Positions 26,016 to 36,216 are shown, counted from the stretch's first letter. The stretch is 64,000 nucleotides of DNA from Planctomycetota bacterium (GCA_022711755.1 JAKLEA010000012.1:114825-178824); one strand, 5' to 3'. Program-made: numbers and translations. Notes: generated by a model from the sequence alone, not told the origin.

Positions 26016-27584
26016 ATGCCGGGAAATATTGTTTCAAGGCGTGAACTTCTCAGGTACGCGTCCGGAGCGGTCGCGCTTTCCGGGTTTCCGAATCTGACCT
26101 CGATGATAGCCGCCGCGCAGACGGCAGGGGAACGCCCGAATATCCTGTTCATTTTCGCCGATGACCACGCCTGCCGGGCGATCGGGGCTTACGGATCGAA
26201 GGTCAATAAAACCCCGAACATTGACCGCATCGCGTCCGAAGGCGCTCTTTTCGAAAACAGCTTCTGCACGAATTCGATCTGCGCCCCCAGCCGCGCCGTC
26301 GTCCTCACCGGGCGCTACAGCCACCTCAACGGCGTAATGACGAACGCGGAGGCCTTCGACGGTTCGCAGCCGACCTATCCGCAGATTCTTCGCGCCGCCG
26401 GTTATCAAACCGCCACTATCGGCAAGTGGCACTTGAAGTCCGACCCGACCGGGTTCGACTTCTGGAATGTCCTGCCCGGCCAGGGCGAATACTACAATCC
26501 AGACTTCATGACCCCAAAGGGAAAGGTGCGGCGGGAGGGCTACGCCACCGACATCATCACCGATCTCTCGCTGGAATGGATGAAGAGCCGCGATCCCGGC
26601 AAGCCCTTCCTGCTCCACTGCTGGCACAAGGCCCCGCACAGAAGCTGGATGCCCGGCCCGACGCACCTGACGACCTACGATGACGCGGAAATACCTGAAC
26701 CTTCGACGCTGTTCGATGATTACGCCGACCGCGCATCGCCGGCGCGAAATCACGAGATGGGCATCGCCCGGCACATGAACCTGCCGGTGGACCTGAAGGT
26801 GACGCCCCCTCTGACCGGAAATCCGCTTTCCGGTCCGCTGGCCATCGAGCAGTACCGCCGCATGAATGAGCGGCAGCGCAAGCTCTGGGATGCTGCATAC
26901 GTTCCGAAGAACGAGGCGTTCCGCAAAGAGAACCCCCAGGGCGACGATCTTGTCCGCTGGAAGTATCGCCGATACATGCAGGACTACCTGGGTTGCATCG
27001 CGTCGGTTGACGACGGGGTCGGGCGGCTGCTTGCGTATCTTGACGAAAGCGGCCTTGCGAAAAACACGATCGTCATCTACTGCTCCGATCAGGGTTTCTA
27101 CCTGGGCGAGCACGGCTGGTTCGACAAGCGCTGGATATACGAGGAGTCGCTGCGGATGCCCCTGATGATCCGCTGGCCGGAGGTCATAAAGGCGGGAACG
27201 CGTGTTAAGGAAATGGTCCAGAACCTTGATTATGCTCCTACGTTCTGCGAGGTCGCCGGGGTGAAGCCGTCGGATGGATTCCAGGGCGTCAGCATGAAAT
27301 CGCTGATGGCCGGAGAGCATCCGGCGGACTGGCGAAAAAGCATTTATTACCATTACTGCGAGCGCGGCGTCCATAACGTCGCGCCGCATTACGGTCTACG
27401 AACGGAACGGTTCACGATGGCGCATTTCTACATGACCGACGAATGGGAACTTTTCGATCTTGAGAAGGACCCGCTCCAGATGAAGAGCGTATATGCCGAT
27501 CCGGCATATGCCGGGACTGTGAAGGAACTCAAGGACGAATTGACACGGCTGCGGGAGAAGTACGGCGATACAAAGGGCGCATGA
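26016..27584 (+). CDS. Tat-exported type I sulfatase
   Basis: 522 residues. The sulfatase signature CAPSRAVVLTGR starts at Cys89, and CxPSR is the site converted to formylglycine by an anaerobic or aerobic maturase encoded elsewhere. Metal ligands are supplied by FADDHA (Asp49-Asp50) and by SDQGFYLGEHGWFDKR. The N-terminus has a twin-arginine signal (SRRELLRYASGAVALSG), so the folded enzyme is exported. The overall pattern resembles iduronate-2-sulfatase and other carbohydrate sulfatases. AAGGAG lies just upstream of the ATG. The next gene begins in the last bases of this one (ATGA overlap). It probably desulfates an extracellular polysaccharide or glycosaminoglycan; the substrate is not readable from the sequence. 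Confidence 0.92.
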   Translation: MPGNIVSRRELLRYASGAVALSGFPNLTSMIAAAQTAGERPNILFIFADDHACRAIGAYGSKVNKTPNIDRIASEGALFENSFCTNSICAPSRAVVLTGRYSHLNGVMTNAEAFDGSQPTYPQILRAAGYQTATIGKWHLKSDPTGFDFWNVLPGQGEYYNPDFMTPKGKVRREGYATDIITDLSLEWMKSRDPGKPFLLHCWHKAPHRSWMPGPTHLTTYDDAEIPEPSTLFDDYADRASPARNHEMGIARHMNLPVDLKVTPPLTGNPLSGPLAIEQYRRMNERQRKLWDAAYVPKNEAFRKENPQGDDLVRWKYRRYMQDYLGCIASVDDGVGRLLAYLDESGLAKNTIVIYCSDQGFYLGEHGWFDKRWIYEESLRMPLMIRWPEVIKAGTRVKEMVQNLDYAPTFCEVAGVKPSDGFQGVSMKSLMAGEHPADWRKSIYYHYCERGVHNVAPHYGLRTERFTMAHFYMTDEWELFDLEKDPLQMKSVYADPAYAGTVKELKDELTRLREKYGDTKGA

Positions 27585-29335
27585 TGACATCATCTTCCAC
27601 CGGAAGAGGGCGGACTGCGGCGGCGCTGGGCTGCGTCGTCATCATCGCGCTGGTCCTATACGGCGACACGCTGACCTACAGCTTCGCATCGGACGATTTT
27701 CCGTGCTGGGAGCTTGCGCGCGACCGCTCCGGGCCGTTCTATACGCTTTTCATCGGGCGGGACACACTGAAAAACGTCCTCCCGACGCAGAACTGGGTTT
27801 CCGGCGTTATCGTAAAGAAGAGCGATATATTCCGCCCGGTTCTGGTGTGGTATTACAAGGTCGGACAGCTATTCTTCGGGAAATGGGAGCCGGGGTACCG
27901 GTTGATGAAATTGCTGCTGCTCGTATCCTGCTCGCTGCTTCTTTATCCGGTGGCTCTGGAATTTCTGAAACCGTCTTCAGGCTGCGGCAGGCGCGAGGAT
28001 GACGCGCTCAGACTATGGGCGGCCGCCGCGTCGGCGATGTTCGCCGTCAATTTCAACAATCAGTGGGTCATGGTCCGCGAGGTCAACACGTTCGAGACCT
28101 ACGCAATGATGGCCGGCGTTCTCATCTGCGTCGCGATGCATAATAAATGGGTTGTGGAGGGCCTGTCGCGTTCGCTTGTTCTAGGGTGCGCGGGGCTGGT
28201 CTTCGGGCTTTGCTCGCGCGAGAATGCGCTGGCAATTGTCCTCGCCGCGCCGCTGATTGACTGGGCGCTGGGGCGGCAGAATCGCCGCGCAATGATCGCG
28301 TACGGGTTCTACGCCGGCATCTGCGCGGCCTACATTGCAGCCCGTTACACCTATTACGGAGGCGAGATAGGGGCTTACGGCGACATCCGCTCCGGCGGGG
28401 ACGTCTTAGCGACGGTGAAGCAGATTTACAGCGAACACCGCATAGTGCGCGATTCGATGCTCATCGCGCGTTTTTCATTCGGGCCGATGCACGTCGGTTA
28501 CGTCGTGGTCTGCGCGACGTTGACCGGGGGCGCTCTCTTTCTGCTGACCAGGCGCACAGGCGTCGCGATACTGGAGGGGCGCCGGATACTGACGCTGGCC
28601 GTCCTGGCGGGATTGTTTTATGGCCCCGGCGTGCTAATCGGCATGAGCAATCATTACCTGCTTCTCCCGTCGGCCTGCATAATCACGGCGGTGGCGCTTC
28701 TCGCGTCCCGCGCAAGCCTTGCGGCTGCGGTTGACAGGCGTTTATGGATCGCGGCGTGCGCCCCGCTTCTGGGGCTTTACATTGCGGGTTCAGGCATCGC
28801 TCGCTGGGGGGATGCGATTCCGAGGGATGTCGCGCAGCGGGCCGAACAGATAAGGCGCGAGGTACGCGCGGCGGTTGTCGGAGGCGTGCGCCCGGACGCG
28901 AAACACCCCTTGGTCGTCTTCCTTGCGCTGCCCAACGACGTCCATGACCGGTTCGACCTTTTCTATAATTCCGCCGCCGCCGCCGCGCCGTTCTGGACCG
29001 ATGGGCGGGCGACGGGCGTATGCGGCGCTATCTGCGACTGGTTCCCAATTCTGAACAAGCCGAACACGATCGCGGTCAAACGGTCCGGCAGATACTCGTA
29101 TGAAATGCAGACGATAAGCTACACGCTCGGCTTCGATCAAATTCACGGGCTGGAGGCGCAGCGAATATTCGCGTCGAACGCCTGGTATGCCCGCGTTCAG
29201 AAAGGCGACTTGCGCCCGGATAAGACGCATTTATTTAAAATGATACTGACGATGAAAGGGGAGTTCATAAACGGATTCGATCAGGTGCTGGTCATATATC
29301 ACGACGGCATCAAGGTTCACATTCTGGATTCATAA
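27581..29335 (+). CDS. GT-C-like polytopic membrane protein
   Basis: 584 residues with roughly ten hydrophobic segments in the first 410 residues and a soluble C-terminal domain of about 170 residues. The first external loop carries FASDDFPCWELARD, the Asp-Asp signature expected of GT-C glycosyltransferases that use polyprenyl-phosphate sugars. Otherwise it resembles the TMTC-like triplet only in topology; HPLRVESV and the TPR tail are missing. The ATG overlaps the sulfatase stop, so the two are translationally coupled. A second ATG follows immediately. Its position next to the sulfatase is unexpected for a glycosyltransferase and may mean only shared transcription. Confidence 0.65.
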   Translation: MMTSSSTGRGRTAAALGCVVIIALVLYGDTLTYSFASDDFPCWELARDRSGPFYTLFIGRDTLKNVLPTQNWVSGVIVKKSDIFRPVLVWYYKVGQLFFGKWEPGYRLMKLLLLVSCSLLLYPVALEFLKPSSGCGRREDDALRLWAAAASAMFAVNFNNQWVMVREVNTFETYAMMAGVLICVAMHNKWVVEGLSRSLVLGCAGLVFGLCSRENALAIVLAAPLIDWALGRQNRRAMIAYGFYAGICAAYIAARYTYYGGEIGAYGDIRSGGDVLATVKQIYSEHRIVRDSMLIARFSFGPMHVGYVVVCATLTGGALFLLTRRTGVAILEGRRILTLAVLAGLFYGPGVLIGMSNHYLLLPSACIITAVALLASRASLAAAVDRRLWIAACAPLLGLYIAGSGIARWGDAIPRDVAQRAEQIRREVRAAVVGGVRPDAKHPLVVFLALPNDVHDRFDLFYNSAAAAAPFWTDGRATGVCGAICDWFPILNKPNTIAVKRSGRYSYEMQTISYTLGFDQIHGLEAQRIFASNAWYARVQKGDLRPDKTHLFKMILTMKGEFINGFDQVLVIYHDGIKVHILDS

Positions 29336-29369
29336 ACCTGTCGGTCGGGATGCGCGGCGGGGAGCGGAG

Positions 29370-29987
29370 TTATCCAATCAGGTTCATTACGCCATCCGCG
29401 ATGAATTTTACTCCGAACAATAATACCGTCACGGCGCAGACAAGCATGACGACCTTCTGCGCCCTGCCGCCGACAAGCTCTCTGCCCTTGAAGCTGGCCA
29501 TCGTCAGGGCCTCAAGCCAGAACAGGTCGCAGAGCCAATGCGCTGCTGCGAAAAGAGCGAATGCGCCAGCGCCGAGTTCCGCCGCCCCGCCGGCAAGCGC
29601 CAGCCCGATTGTAGCCCACCAGAGCAGGAAATATGGATTTCCCCCGCTCAGCAGGATTCCGGCGACGAAGGGATGCGTCTGCTCGGTCTTGGATTCGGCC
29701 GTTGCGGCCTTCCTGATATCCCTGAGAAGCTGCGCGCCCATGAAGATCAGGAATGCTCCCCCGGTTATTCCGATCGCCGCCCGCGCGCCCCGGTATTCCA
29801 GCATTCGCCCCGCCCCGGAGACGATGACGAGCATAAGCGGAAACTCGATGACAGCGTGCCCCAGCGCCATGTACAGCCCGGCGTGACGCCGCCTGACGCC
29901 GGCGGCCAGCGCCGTGGCAGTCATCGGGCCGGGGGCCATGACGCCTGACAGCGAGACGGCAATCGCCTGAAGCAGGAAGGCGAACAA
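29370..29987 (-). CDS. LysE/RhtB family exporter
   Basis: About 205 residues, the normal family length, if translation starts at the TTG at 29987, which follows GAGG by six bases. The ATG at 30041 would add a polar leader not usual for the family. About six hydrophobic segments are present. The diagnostic N-terminal motif is SLSGVMAPGPMTATALAAG, with GGAFLIFMGAQLL following and LSGGNPYFLLWWATIG in the middle. LysE-family proteins export amino acids or their analogues across the inner membrane; the substrate is unknown. It is convergent with the GT-C-like gene with only 34 bp between the stops. Upstream, two TATAAT-like hexamers (30053-30058 and 30092-30097, minus strand) may belong to its promoter. 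Confidence 0.8.
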   Translation of the reverse strand: MFAFLLQAIAVSLSGVMAPGPMTATALAAGVRRRHAGLYMALGHAVIEFPLMLVIVSGAGRMLEYRGARAAIGITGGAFLIFMGAQLLRDIRKAATAESKTEQTHPFVAGILLSGGNPYFLLWWATIGLALAGGAAELGAGAFALFAAAHWLCDLFWLEALTMASFKGRELVGGRAQKVVMLVCAVTVLLFGVKFIADGVMNLIG

Positions 29988-30256
29988 GACGGTCCTCTTA
30001 CGGGCATGATGCGGAATCTTTGCAGACAGCCATGCGTCCACTCGGAAAGAAGATTATACGGCATCCGGTTGCGATGATCGTCGCGCGCGTAATTATATCG
30101 CCGCCGCCATTTCCGGCTAAACATTCAAATCATCAATCATGGCGATTTCCGCCACTCTTTACCTCCTTAAAACGATTTCAACGCTTCCTTGCATAAAGGA
30201 ACACAAAGTGGTAACCTTCACTTCGGGATTAACTTTAACTCGAAAGAACCGGCATC

Positions 30257-32011
30257 ATGGATGATATGGGACGGCGGGAAGCCGAGGAATCCATCGGTCC
30301 CCTTGCGGAGGCCAGGCTCGCTTTGGGGGGGAAAGGCGCGATCAACCTGGACGAGGCAAGACTGCTCAAAGCCGTGGAACTGAGCAGGGCGATCAGCTCG
30401 ACCATTGAGCTTGACGATCTGCTCGTCTTCACCGTGGACAGCCTCGTGGAGTTTTTCTGCGCGGAGCGCGGTTTCCTGTTGCTCAGAGTTGAAGGCGGCT
30501 TCCGATTCGCGGTGGCGCGGGACTCGCGCGGGAAAACCTTGTCCGATCCCGAATCGAAGATCAGCTTTTCCGTAGTCAACGAAGTCTGCGAAACCGGCGA
30601 ATCCATTCTGATCCCCCGGGCGACCGAACACCCAACCTTCGGAGACAAAAGCAGCGTCAGGAAGCTGGAGCTTCAGTCCGTGATGTGCGTCCCGATGCTG
30701 AACCGGGACGAGACAATCGGCGCGATCTATCTTGACGCCCCGACGCAGCCCGAACGGTTCGACGCCTCCGACGAACGAATGTGCCGGATAGCGGCGAACC
30801 ACGCGGCTGCCGCCGTCGAGAATGCCCGCCTGTTCCGGCAGTTGAGCCGCGACGCGGAACTCATGTCGCAGATACGCCTTCAGGACGGGGACGCCGCCCG
30901 CTCGGCGCTCGCTGACGGTCGGGCAGACGTCGCCGCAGGCATAGCGCAGAACCTGAAATGGGCGTTGCGCGAAATCATGGACAACATAGGAAGGCTCCGC
31001 GCGCGCGAAACCCGCGCCGGGGACATCGTTGCCCTGGGCGCGGATTTGGACCAGATCGCCAGGATCGCCAACGCCGCCATGCGCTTAGTGGACGATACAG
31101 AACGACTTTACGGCGATACCGAACCGGTCCCCATGCGGCGATGCGACCTCGGAAAGGTCCTTTCCGCCGCGGTTGACGGGGCGTTCGCTTCCGCGAAGGC
31201 GATGAATCTGGACGCCGCGGAGAGCGTCGCAATCCGGCGCAGCAGCGATACCGGAATCTGGGTTATGGCAGACGAATCGCTGCTGACCGACGCGCTCTCG
31301 CGCATCGTACTGAACTCGATAGAGGCAATGCCGGGCGGGGGGGAGTTGCGGATTGCGCTCACAAGGCGCGAATTACTGGCGGAGATTAGGATATCCGACA
31401 CTGGAATAGGAATGCCCGGCTCCAGCGGAAAGACGTTCGATCCCCTTCACATGGCACGAGGAAACCGGCAGTCCGGATTGAGCCTGAGCGTAGTGCGGGG
31501 CGCGATCAGAAGACTCGGCGGCGCCATATCGGCCGAATCGGGCGCGGGCACGGGCACGGGCATGTCCATCGCCGTCAGGCTTCCGATTGCGGAGCGCGAA
31601 CGCCCGGAGAGGGATGGTGCGGAGTCCAGCGGCCTGGGCAGGACGGCGCTTGTGATCGAGGACCGCAGAGACGCGGCCGCCCTGCTTGAACGCCTGCTGG
31701 CGCGTGAAGGTTTCCGGGTTGTCGCCGCCGGATCGGTCGAACAGGCCGTTCAATTACGCGGAGAGAGGAGAACCGACGCGATCCTCCTTGACCTGAACGA
31801 CGCCGGACGCGACTTGTGGGGAGCCATCGCAAGACTGAGGGCCGCTTTCCCCGATGCCGCGATAATCGCCGCCGCCACCGCGCAGGAGCAGGTTCCCCCG
31901 GATAAAGCCGCCGCGCGCGGCGCCGATATGCTTATCGCCAAACCCCTGCGTCTGCAGCAGATCATGGAAGCGCTGACCCGGGCCATCTCGGAAAAGACAT
32001 CAGGCGCGTAG
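30257..32011 (+). CDS. GAF-HATPase-receiver hybrid protein lacking the phosphoacceptor His
   Basis: 584 residues, no membrane segment. A GAF domain covers about 36-195 (ELDDLLVFTVDSLVEFFCAE, MCVPMLNRDETIGAIYLDAP). The dimerisation region has DVAAGIAQNLKWALREIMDN, where the position expected to hold the phosphorylated His is Gln231. The HATPase_c domain retains the N box (LSRIVLNSIEAMPGGG, Asn353) and the G1 box (SDTGIGMP), so ATP binding is likely. A receiver domain covers about 463-580 with the acidic pair ED, phosphoacceptor Asp512 (ILLDL) and the conserved Lys in LIAKPL. It therefore cannot autophosphorylate in the usual way. It may bind ligands and ATP and take phosphate from another kinase. 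It is a single gene between convergent neighbours. Confidence 0.82.
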   Translation: MDDMGRREAEESIGPLAEARLALGGKGAINLDEARLLKAVELSRAISSTIELDDLLVFTVDSLVEFFCAERGFLLLRVEGGFRFAVARDSRGKTLSDPESKISFSVVNEVCETGESILIPRATEHPTFGDKSSVRKLELQSVMCVPMLNRDETIGAIYLDAPTQPERFDASDERMCRIAANHAAAAVENARLFRQLSRDAELMSQIRLQDGDAARSALADGRADVAAGIAQNLKWALREIMDNIGRLRARETRAGDIVALGADLDQIARIANAAMRLVDDTERLYGDTEPVPMRRCDLGKVLSAAVDGAFASAKAMNLDAAESVAIRRSSDTGIWVMADESLLTDALSRIVLNSIEAMPGGGELRIALTRRELLAEIRISDTGIGMPGSSGKTFDPLHMARGNRQSGLSLSVVRGAIRRLGGAISAESGAGTGTGMSIAVRLPIAERERPERDGAESSGLGRTALVIEDRRDAAALLERLLAREGFRVVAAGSVEQAVQLRGERRTDAILLDLNDAGRDLWGAIARLRAAFPDAAIIAAATAQEQVPPDKAAARGADMLIAKPLRLQQIMEALTRAISEKTSGA

Positions 32012-32030
32012 CGAACGGCGGCGCGTGAAA

Positions 32031-35000
32031 CTACTTCCTTCTCACCAGCGCGCATTTCTCTTTTGAACGTATCGCAGGCTCTCCCCAGAGCGCGTGATCG
32101 GCGGTCGTGTCGTCATTCGGGCCGCAGTCGGCGATCAGTTTTAGCCTGACGCTCTTCCCGGCAAAAGCCGAAAGGTCCGCCTCAGCCGGCGTCCATTTCA
32201 CGTCCTTGTAATGTCGCTCAAAGAGCGCAGTCTCCCGCCCGTCATCCTCCAGCGCTACGACCTTGAACGTCACGCCGTCGCTCGGATTCAGCCCGTCGCG
32301 CATTCCCATCTTGAACGTCAGCGCGGCGGGAACGTCCTTCGGCAGATCAACCTTGAAGACTCCGAAACTGTAGCCCACCCCGCCTGGGGCGTATGGCGGG
32401 TGGGAGAACAGGCAGTCAAGCTCGACCCCGCCGGAACTGCCCCGGGAACGCTCGAAACTGCCGTCCGTGGTTTCGGCAAATCCTTCAATCTCCGCCCCGC
32501 CGCGAACGCATCGCCCCGACGAGAGCGGAACTTCCGGAGACATCAGGTCCGCAATCGCGCGCTGCGCCGTAAGCGATGAGAAATCGGCCTTTGCGACGGA
32601 TTCGTGATTTTCGCTCTGAACGACTGCGGTGACGGAGAAGTCGCCCGGCTTTTCAGGGGGCGCAAGGTCAATCACAATCTCCTTGCGCTTCATCGCCTCG
32701 ATGTGAAGGTCGGCGCCGTGCGGCAGGCAGGCCGCTCCGCCGGTCGCCTTCAACCTCATGCGCACAGCGCTGGTTGACTGGAGATTCGACCTGATTTTTA
32801 CAACGATCTTCACTGTCTTCCCGGGGCCGGCATACGCCTCGGCAGGGGCGACGATTGAGGTCTCGAAAGCGTTGCGCGCGATGAAGTCAATCCATAACGT
32901 CGCGGGCTGCGCCGGGATGCGGAGCCAGACGTGCTCCCCCTCCGCCGCGCCCGACGGCAGCCTGCACGAAAGGGCGTCGCCGTTGAGGGAAACATCGCTG
33001 ATCCATTCCTTGCCGCCGCAGGTCCAGACCGCCGTATTTCCGAGCAACGAACATCCGGGCGGCATGCCGACCGTTACTTCCCCGCCGGGCGCGGCGAAGA
33101 CTTCCGGGCAATGCGCATGGGCCGGCCTCCTGCGGGAAAGAGGTCTGACATTGTATTTCAGCACGTTGTCGCGGGCGGAGGGGATGACATGCAGAAGCCC
33201 GCGGCTCCAGCGAAGCTTCGGGGCGTCAACCGAATTGCCGTCCGCGTCAACGCCCATAAGGTCAACGTCGCGGTCGGGGTCAATCCCGGCGAGCGCGGGG
33301 TCGAAGGCGAACTCGGCGAACTTCACGGTCGGTATCACCCGCCACGTATCGCCGTCCTTCTTGAGCGCGCCGCTGCCCTCGACGGCCAGCGGGCCGAGGA
33401 ACGCAAAACCGCCCCGGCTGTCGGCGTAGAATTGGTCGGTTCCAGCGCAGAAGTCCATCCTTCGCCGCGCGCCCGACTCCGCCTCCGCCCCGCCCGCCGG
33501 AACTATGGCCGAATACGCTAGAAGCCCGTCCTCCTTCCGCCATGCGGCGTAGCCCCATTTCGGCAATTCGAATTTCTGCTCCGGTCCTGCGATCTTCCAT
33601 GATTCGTCCGACCCGTTCACGAAGACCTCGGTTCCGTTCTCATAGGTCACATGAATCCGTCCCTTGCGATACGCGCCGGACGCCAGCGCGCGGGACGTGT
33701 CCAGCATCTCGCCGTTGTGCTCGTATTCGATTTGGCTGACCGGGACCATCGCGTAACGCTTCTGGATCTGCTGGATCATGTAATAAATCTTCAGCTCGCT
33801 TGCGAAGTCAGACCAGTCCAGGTAGCCGATATGCCCGTAGGCGATGGTCGTCGCGATGAACTGGTCGAGATCGTATGGCCCGCTGCGGAAGAACATGCCC
33901 GGCGCGCCCATCCCCGCGTCCATGTTCAACGGGTGCATTTTCAGAAGGTCGAAGTCAACGAGCATCGGCTCCTTCGGCGGGGCGTTGCTGATGATCTGCG
34001 CGTAGTTGCCGTCCGTCAGGCCGGCGTACCACCAGTGATTGTTGCCCTCGGAGTAGACCGGGCCGTTGTGCGCGAACTTCTCGTTATACAGAAGCCGCCC
34101 GTAGCACTCGAAGGTGCGGCGGAACTTCCCGGCCTCCGGGACGCGGGCGTCATAGTCAACGCGCGAAAACGGCGAGACCGCCGTATGCACGTCGCAGTAG
34201 CTGTGATTCTCGCCGAACTTCTCCTGAATCTTCGGGGCAAGCTCCGCCTCCATCTTGACGGATATCATCGGTTTGGGCGCGTAGCACCTGCACCACGCGC
34301 GCATCCAGTCGCCATCGGAACTGCGCGACACCCAGTCCTCGCTCCAGAAGCTGTTGACCGGGGAGAAATCCGTGTAGTTCGTGTAAAGCCCGACGCGCCA
34401 GCCCAGGTCCTTGACGTCCGCGACGAATCGCCTGACCGCCTCGTCTCCCCCGGCCTTCGGCGCGGCGTTCAGCCTGAACGTGAAGCTCTCCCCCCCGTCG
34501 CGCCAGAAGTCCTCATGGTAGCGTATGCTGACCTTCTCGCAGCCGTAGTTGCGGCGCTGTCGGACCTCGGCCAGTTCGGCGGCGTAGTTGTTGCCGCCCT
34601 TGACGCGCCAGAGCCGGTCGCCCTGCGCCTCCTTCATCGGCGAGGGCGGATTGGCGATTGTCGGCAGCGTCTCCTGAAAATCCGGCGAGACGTTGATGAA
34701 AAGTCGTTCGCGGACGGGATTGCGCATGCCGTCGGTCTTCCGGTTGTACGCCGCCCCGCCGTTGTAGACGGCCCAATCCTTCCCAACCGAGCCGCCGCCG
34801 TAAAGCTCCGAGGCGTCGGAGACGTACCAGTCGAACTGGCAGAAGTAGAACAACCCGTCCGCGTAAAGCGAATAGGCATCGTTGCCTCCGTAGGTCAGAT
34901 AGGGAATCTTGAAAATCTTCGGGCTGGCGACGCCTTCCGCCCGGCCCAGCCGCATCGCCTCGACGGCCGGATTGTCTGCCGCAATCTCCACAATCAGCGA

Positions 35001-36053
35001 TTTCTGCCTGATTCGGATGCAGTATTCCAGATTGACCGAGATGTCATCCTTCTTCAATTCCCAAACGGCTTTCAGGACATTGTTGTCGAGGGACTGCGAT
35101 TTCAGCCTGCGGCTGATTGAGGGATCGCCGGGATGCGAACCAGGCAGGGCCGCTCCGCCGCCGGCGCAGGGCCTGACGCGCTTCCCGTTGAAGCGCGTCT
35201 CGATGTCGCCCAGCGTTCCGTCCTTCGGCGCGTAGGCGTATTCGAGAACACAGTCGCTCCCCTCGTAGCGGAAGACCGTCGTCGCGTCTTCCTTGCTCGC
35301 GGAATTCTTGAAGTCCGCGACCTTGTTGGATGGCAGGATGGTCTCCTCCCGCGTCGGGAAGGGAAGTTTCTCCGGCCAGGGTTCGAAGGTCAGCGGCTTG
35401 AGTTCCTCCTTGTAGAAACAAATCGGCCCTAAGAAGAATTTTCTCTCTCTCCCCCCCCCGGCGTTGGTCAGGCGAACGCCGACGAACTCAAGCGGACGCT
35501 TGACCGCGTCAGCAGAGCCGCGGAAGCGCGAGTGCATAAGGTGCCAGTATTCGTAATCCACGACGCCCATCGGCAGGTCGTATTGTTTGCCTGCGGCGTC
35601 GCGCACGACGACGCTGACCAGCAGCCAGGGTTGGCTTTCCTGCACCCAGCACCATGCGTTGCCGTAGTTCCAGAAGTTCACGCAGTCCCACGGCTCCGGG
35701 ATGGGGATGGGTTTCTCCGGTCGGACCAGCAGCGTCGCCAGCGGGCTGGTCCCCTTGTAGACAAGTTTCGCGGACTTGTCGCGGTAGAGCCGCTGCTCCC
35801 GGCTGCCGAACAACTTGCCCTCGGCGTCCCATCCCTCGGCGATCCAGCCGTCGAGGTTCTGGAAATCCACGAGCGGGGCGCGCTCCTCCTCCCGTCCGGC
35901 CATTTCGTAGGGCATTTCGCCGACCGGGCCGGGGTTGGGATCATCGTTCAACGCCTTGAAGACCGCTGGTTCTTTGGCCATGGCCGCCTCGCTGAGAATG
36001 AGAAACGCCGAGATTGCCAACAGGGATGACGCCGACCTGTTCATAACGCTCAT
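32031..36053 (-). CDS. Large secreted TIM-barrel glycan-active protein candidate
   Basis: About 1340 residues. The frame runs upstream to 36326 through a palindromic repeat, but MSVMNRSASSLLAISAFLIL at 36053 is a clear signal peptide start behind GGGCGGG. The middle (about 560-850) reads as a glycoside-hydrolase-like barrel: KVSIRYHEDFWRDGGESF, DLGWRVGLYTNYTDF, FGENHSYCDVHTAVSPF, VYSEGNNHWWYAG, FDLLKMHPLNMDAG. Beta-rich domains flank it, and the end (GVTFKVVALEDDGRETALF, WTPAEADLSAF) is NPCBM-like. Catalytic residues cannot be fixed, and I do not name a CAZy family. A C9 run preceded by CT repeats (35443-35459) encodes GGGRERK on the minus strand. It is convergent with the hybrid kinase gene with 19 bp between the stops. 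Confidence 0.72.
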   Translation of the reverse strand: MSVMNRSASSLLAISAFLILSEAAMAKEPAVFKALNDDPNPGPVGEMPYEMAGREEERAPLVDFQNLDGWIAEGWDAEGKLFGSREQRLYRDKSAKLVYKGTSPLATLLVRPEKPIPIPEPWDCVNFWNYGNAWCWVQESQPWLLVSVVVRDAAGKQYDLPMGVVDYEYWHLMHSRFRGSADAVKRPLEFVGVRLTNAGGGRERKFFLGPICFYKEELKPLTFEPWPEKLPFPTREETILPSNKVADFKNSASKEDATTVFRYEGSDCVLEYAYAPKDGTLGDIETRFNGKRVRPCAGGGAALPGSHPGDPSISRRLKSQSLDNNVLKAVWELKKDDISVNLEYCIRIRQKSLIVEIAADNPAVEAMRLGRAEGVASPKIFKIPYLTYGGNDAYSLYADGLFYFCQFDWYVSDASELYGGGSVGKDWAVYNGGAAYNRKTDGMRNPVRERLFINVSPDFQETLPTIANPPSPMKEAQGDRLWRVKGGNNYAAELAEVRQRRNYGCEKVSIRYHEDFWRDGGESFTFRLNAAPKAGGDEAVRRFVADVKDLGWRVGLYTNYTDFSPVNSFWSEDWVSRSSDGDWMRAWCRCYAPKPMISVKMEAELAPKIQEKFGENHSYCDVHTAVSPFSRVDYDARVPEAGKFRRTFECYGRLLYNEKFAHNGPVYSEGNNHWWYAGLTDGNYAQIISNAPPKEPMLVDFDLLKMHPLNMDAGMGAPGMFFRSGPYDLDQFIATTIAYGHIGYLDWSDFASELKIYYMIQQIQKRYAMVPVSQIEYEHNGEMLDTSRALASGAYRKGRIHVTYENGTEVFVNGSDESWKIAGPEQKFELPKWGYAAWRKEDGLLAYSAIVPAGGAEAESGARRRMDFCAGTDQFYADSRGGFAFLGPLAVEGSGALKKDGDTWRVIPTVKFAEFAFDPALAGIDPDRDVDLMGVDADGNSVDAPKLRWSRGLLHVIPSARDNVLKYNVRPLSRRRPAHAHCPEVFAAPGGEVTVGMPPGCSLLGNTAVWTCGGKEWISDVSLNGDALSCRLPSGAAEGEHVWLRIPAQPATLWIDFIARNAFETSIVAPAEAYAGPGKTVKIVVKIRSNLQSTSAVRMRLKATGGAACLPHGADLHIEAMKRKEIVIDLAPPEKPGDFSVTAVVQSENHESVAKADFSSLTAQRAIADLMSPEVPLSSGRCVRGGAEIEGFAETTDGSFERSRGSSGGVELDCLFSHPPYAPGGVGYSFGVFKVDLPKDVPAALTFKMGMRDGLNPSDGVTFKVVALEDDGRETALFERHYKDVKWTPAEADLSAFAGKSVRLKLIADCGPNDDTTADHALWGEPAIRSKEKCALVRRK

Positions 36054-36216
36054 AATCACCCGCCCTTTCATTGTCAGGCATCTTGCGACACGCGGATAAT
36101 GGTACCACAAAGACACGGAGACACAAAGGGCGAGGGGATGAGAGTTACCGGGGAATGAGAGAGTAGAGAAATACGCGCGCCAAGGGAAACCTGCGCCGCG
36201 CGAAAAACACAAAGCG

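Noticed and set aside
26034..27389. Long minus-strand open frame antisense to the sulfatase
   Set aside because: The plus frame carries the full sulfatase signature, Tat signal and ribosome site. The antisense frame has no motif and is a by-product of high GC.
33651..35120. Plus-strand open frame of 489 codons within the large secreted protein
   Set aside because: The minus frame has a signal peptide and barrel-like motifs. The plus frame is Arg/Val/Leu-rich without motifs or a ribosome site.
32031..36053. Assigning a named CAZy family to the large secreted protein
   Set aside because: The barrel is plausible but I could not fix catalytic residues by eye, so a family name would be invented.
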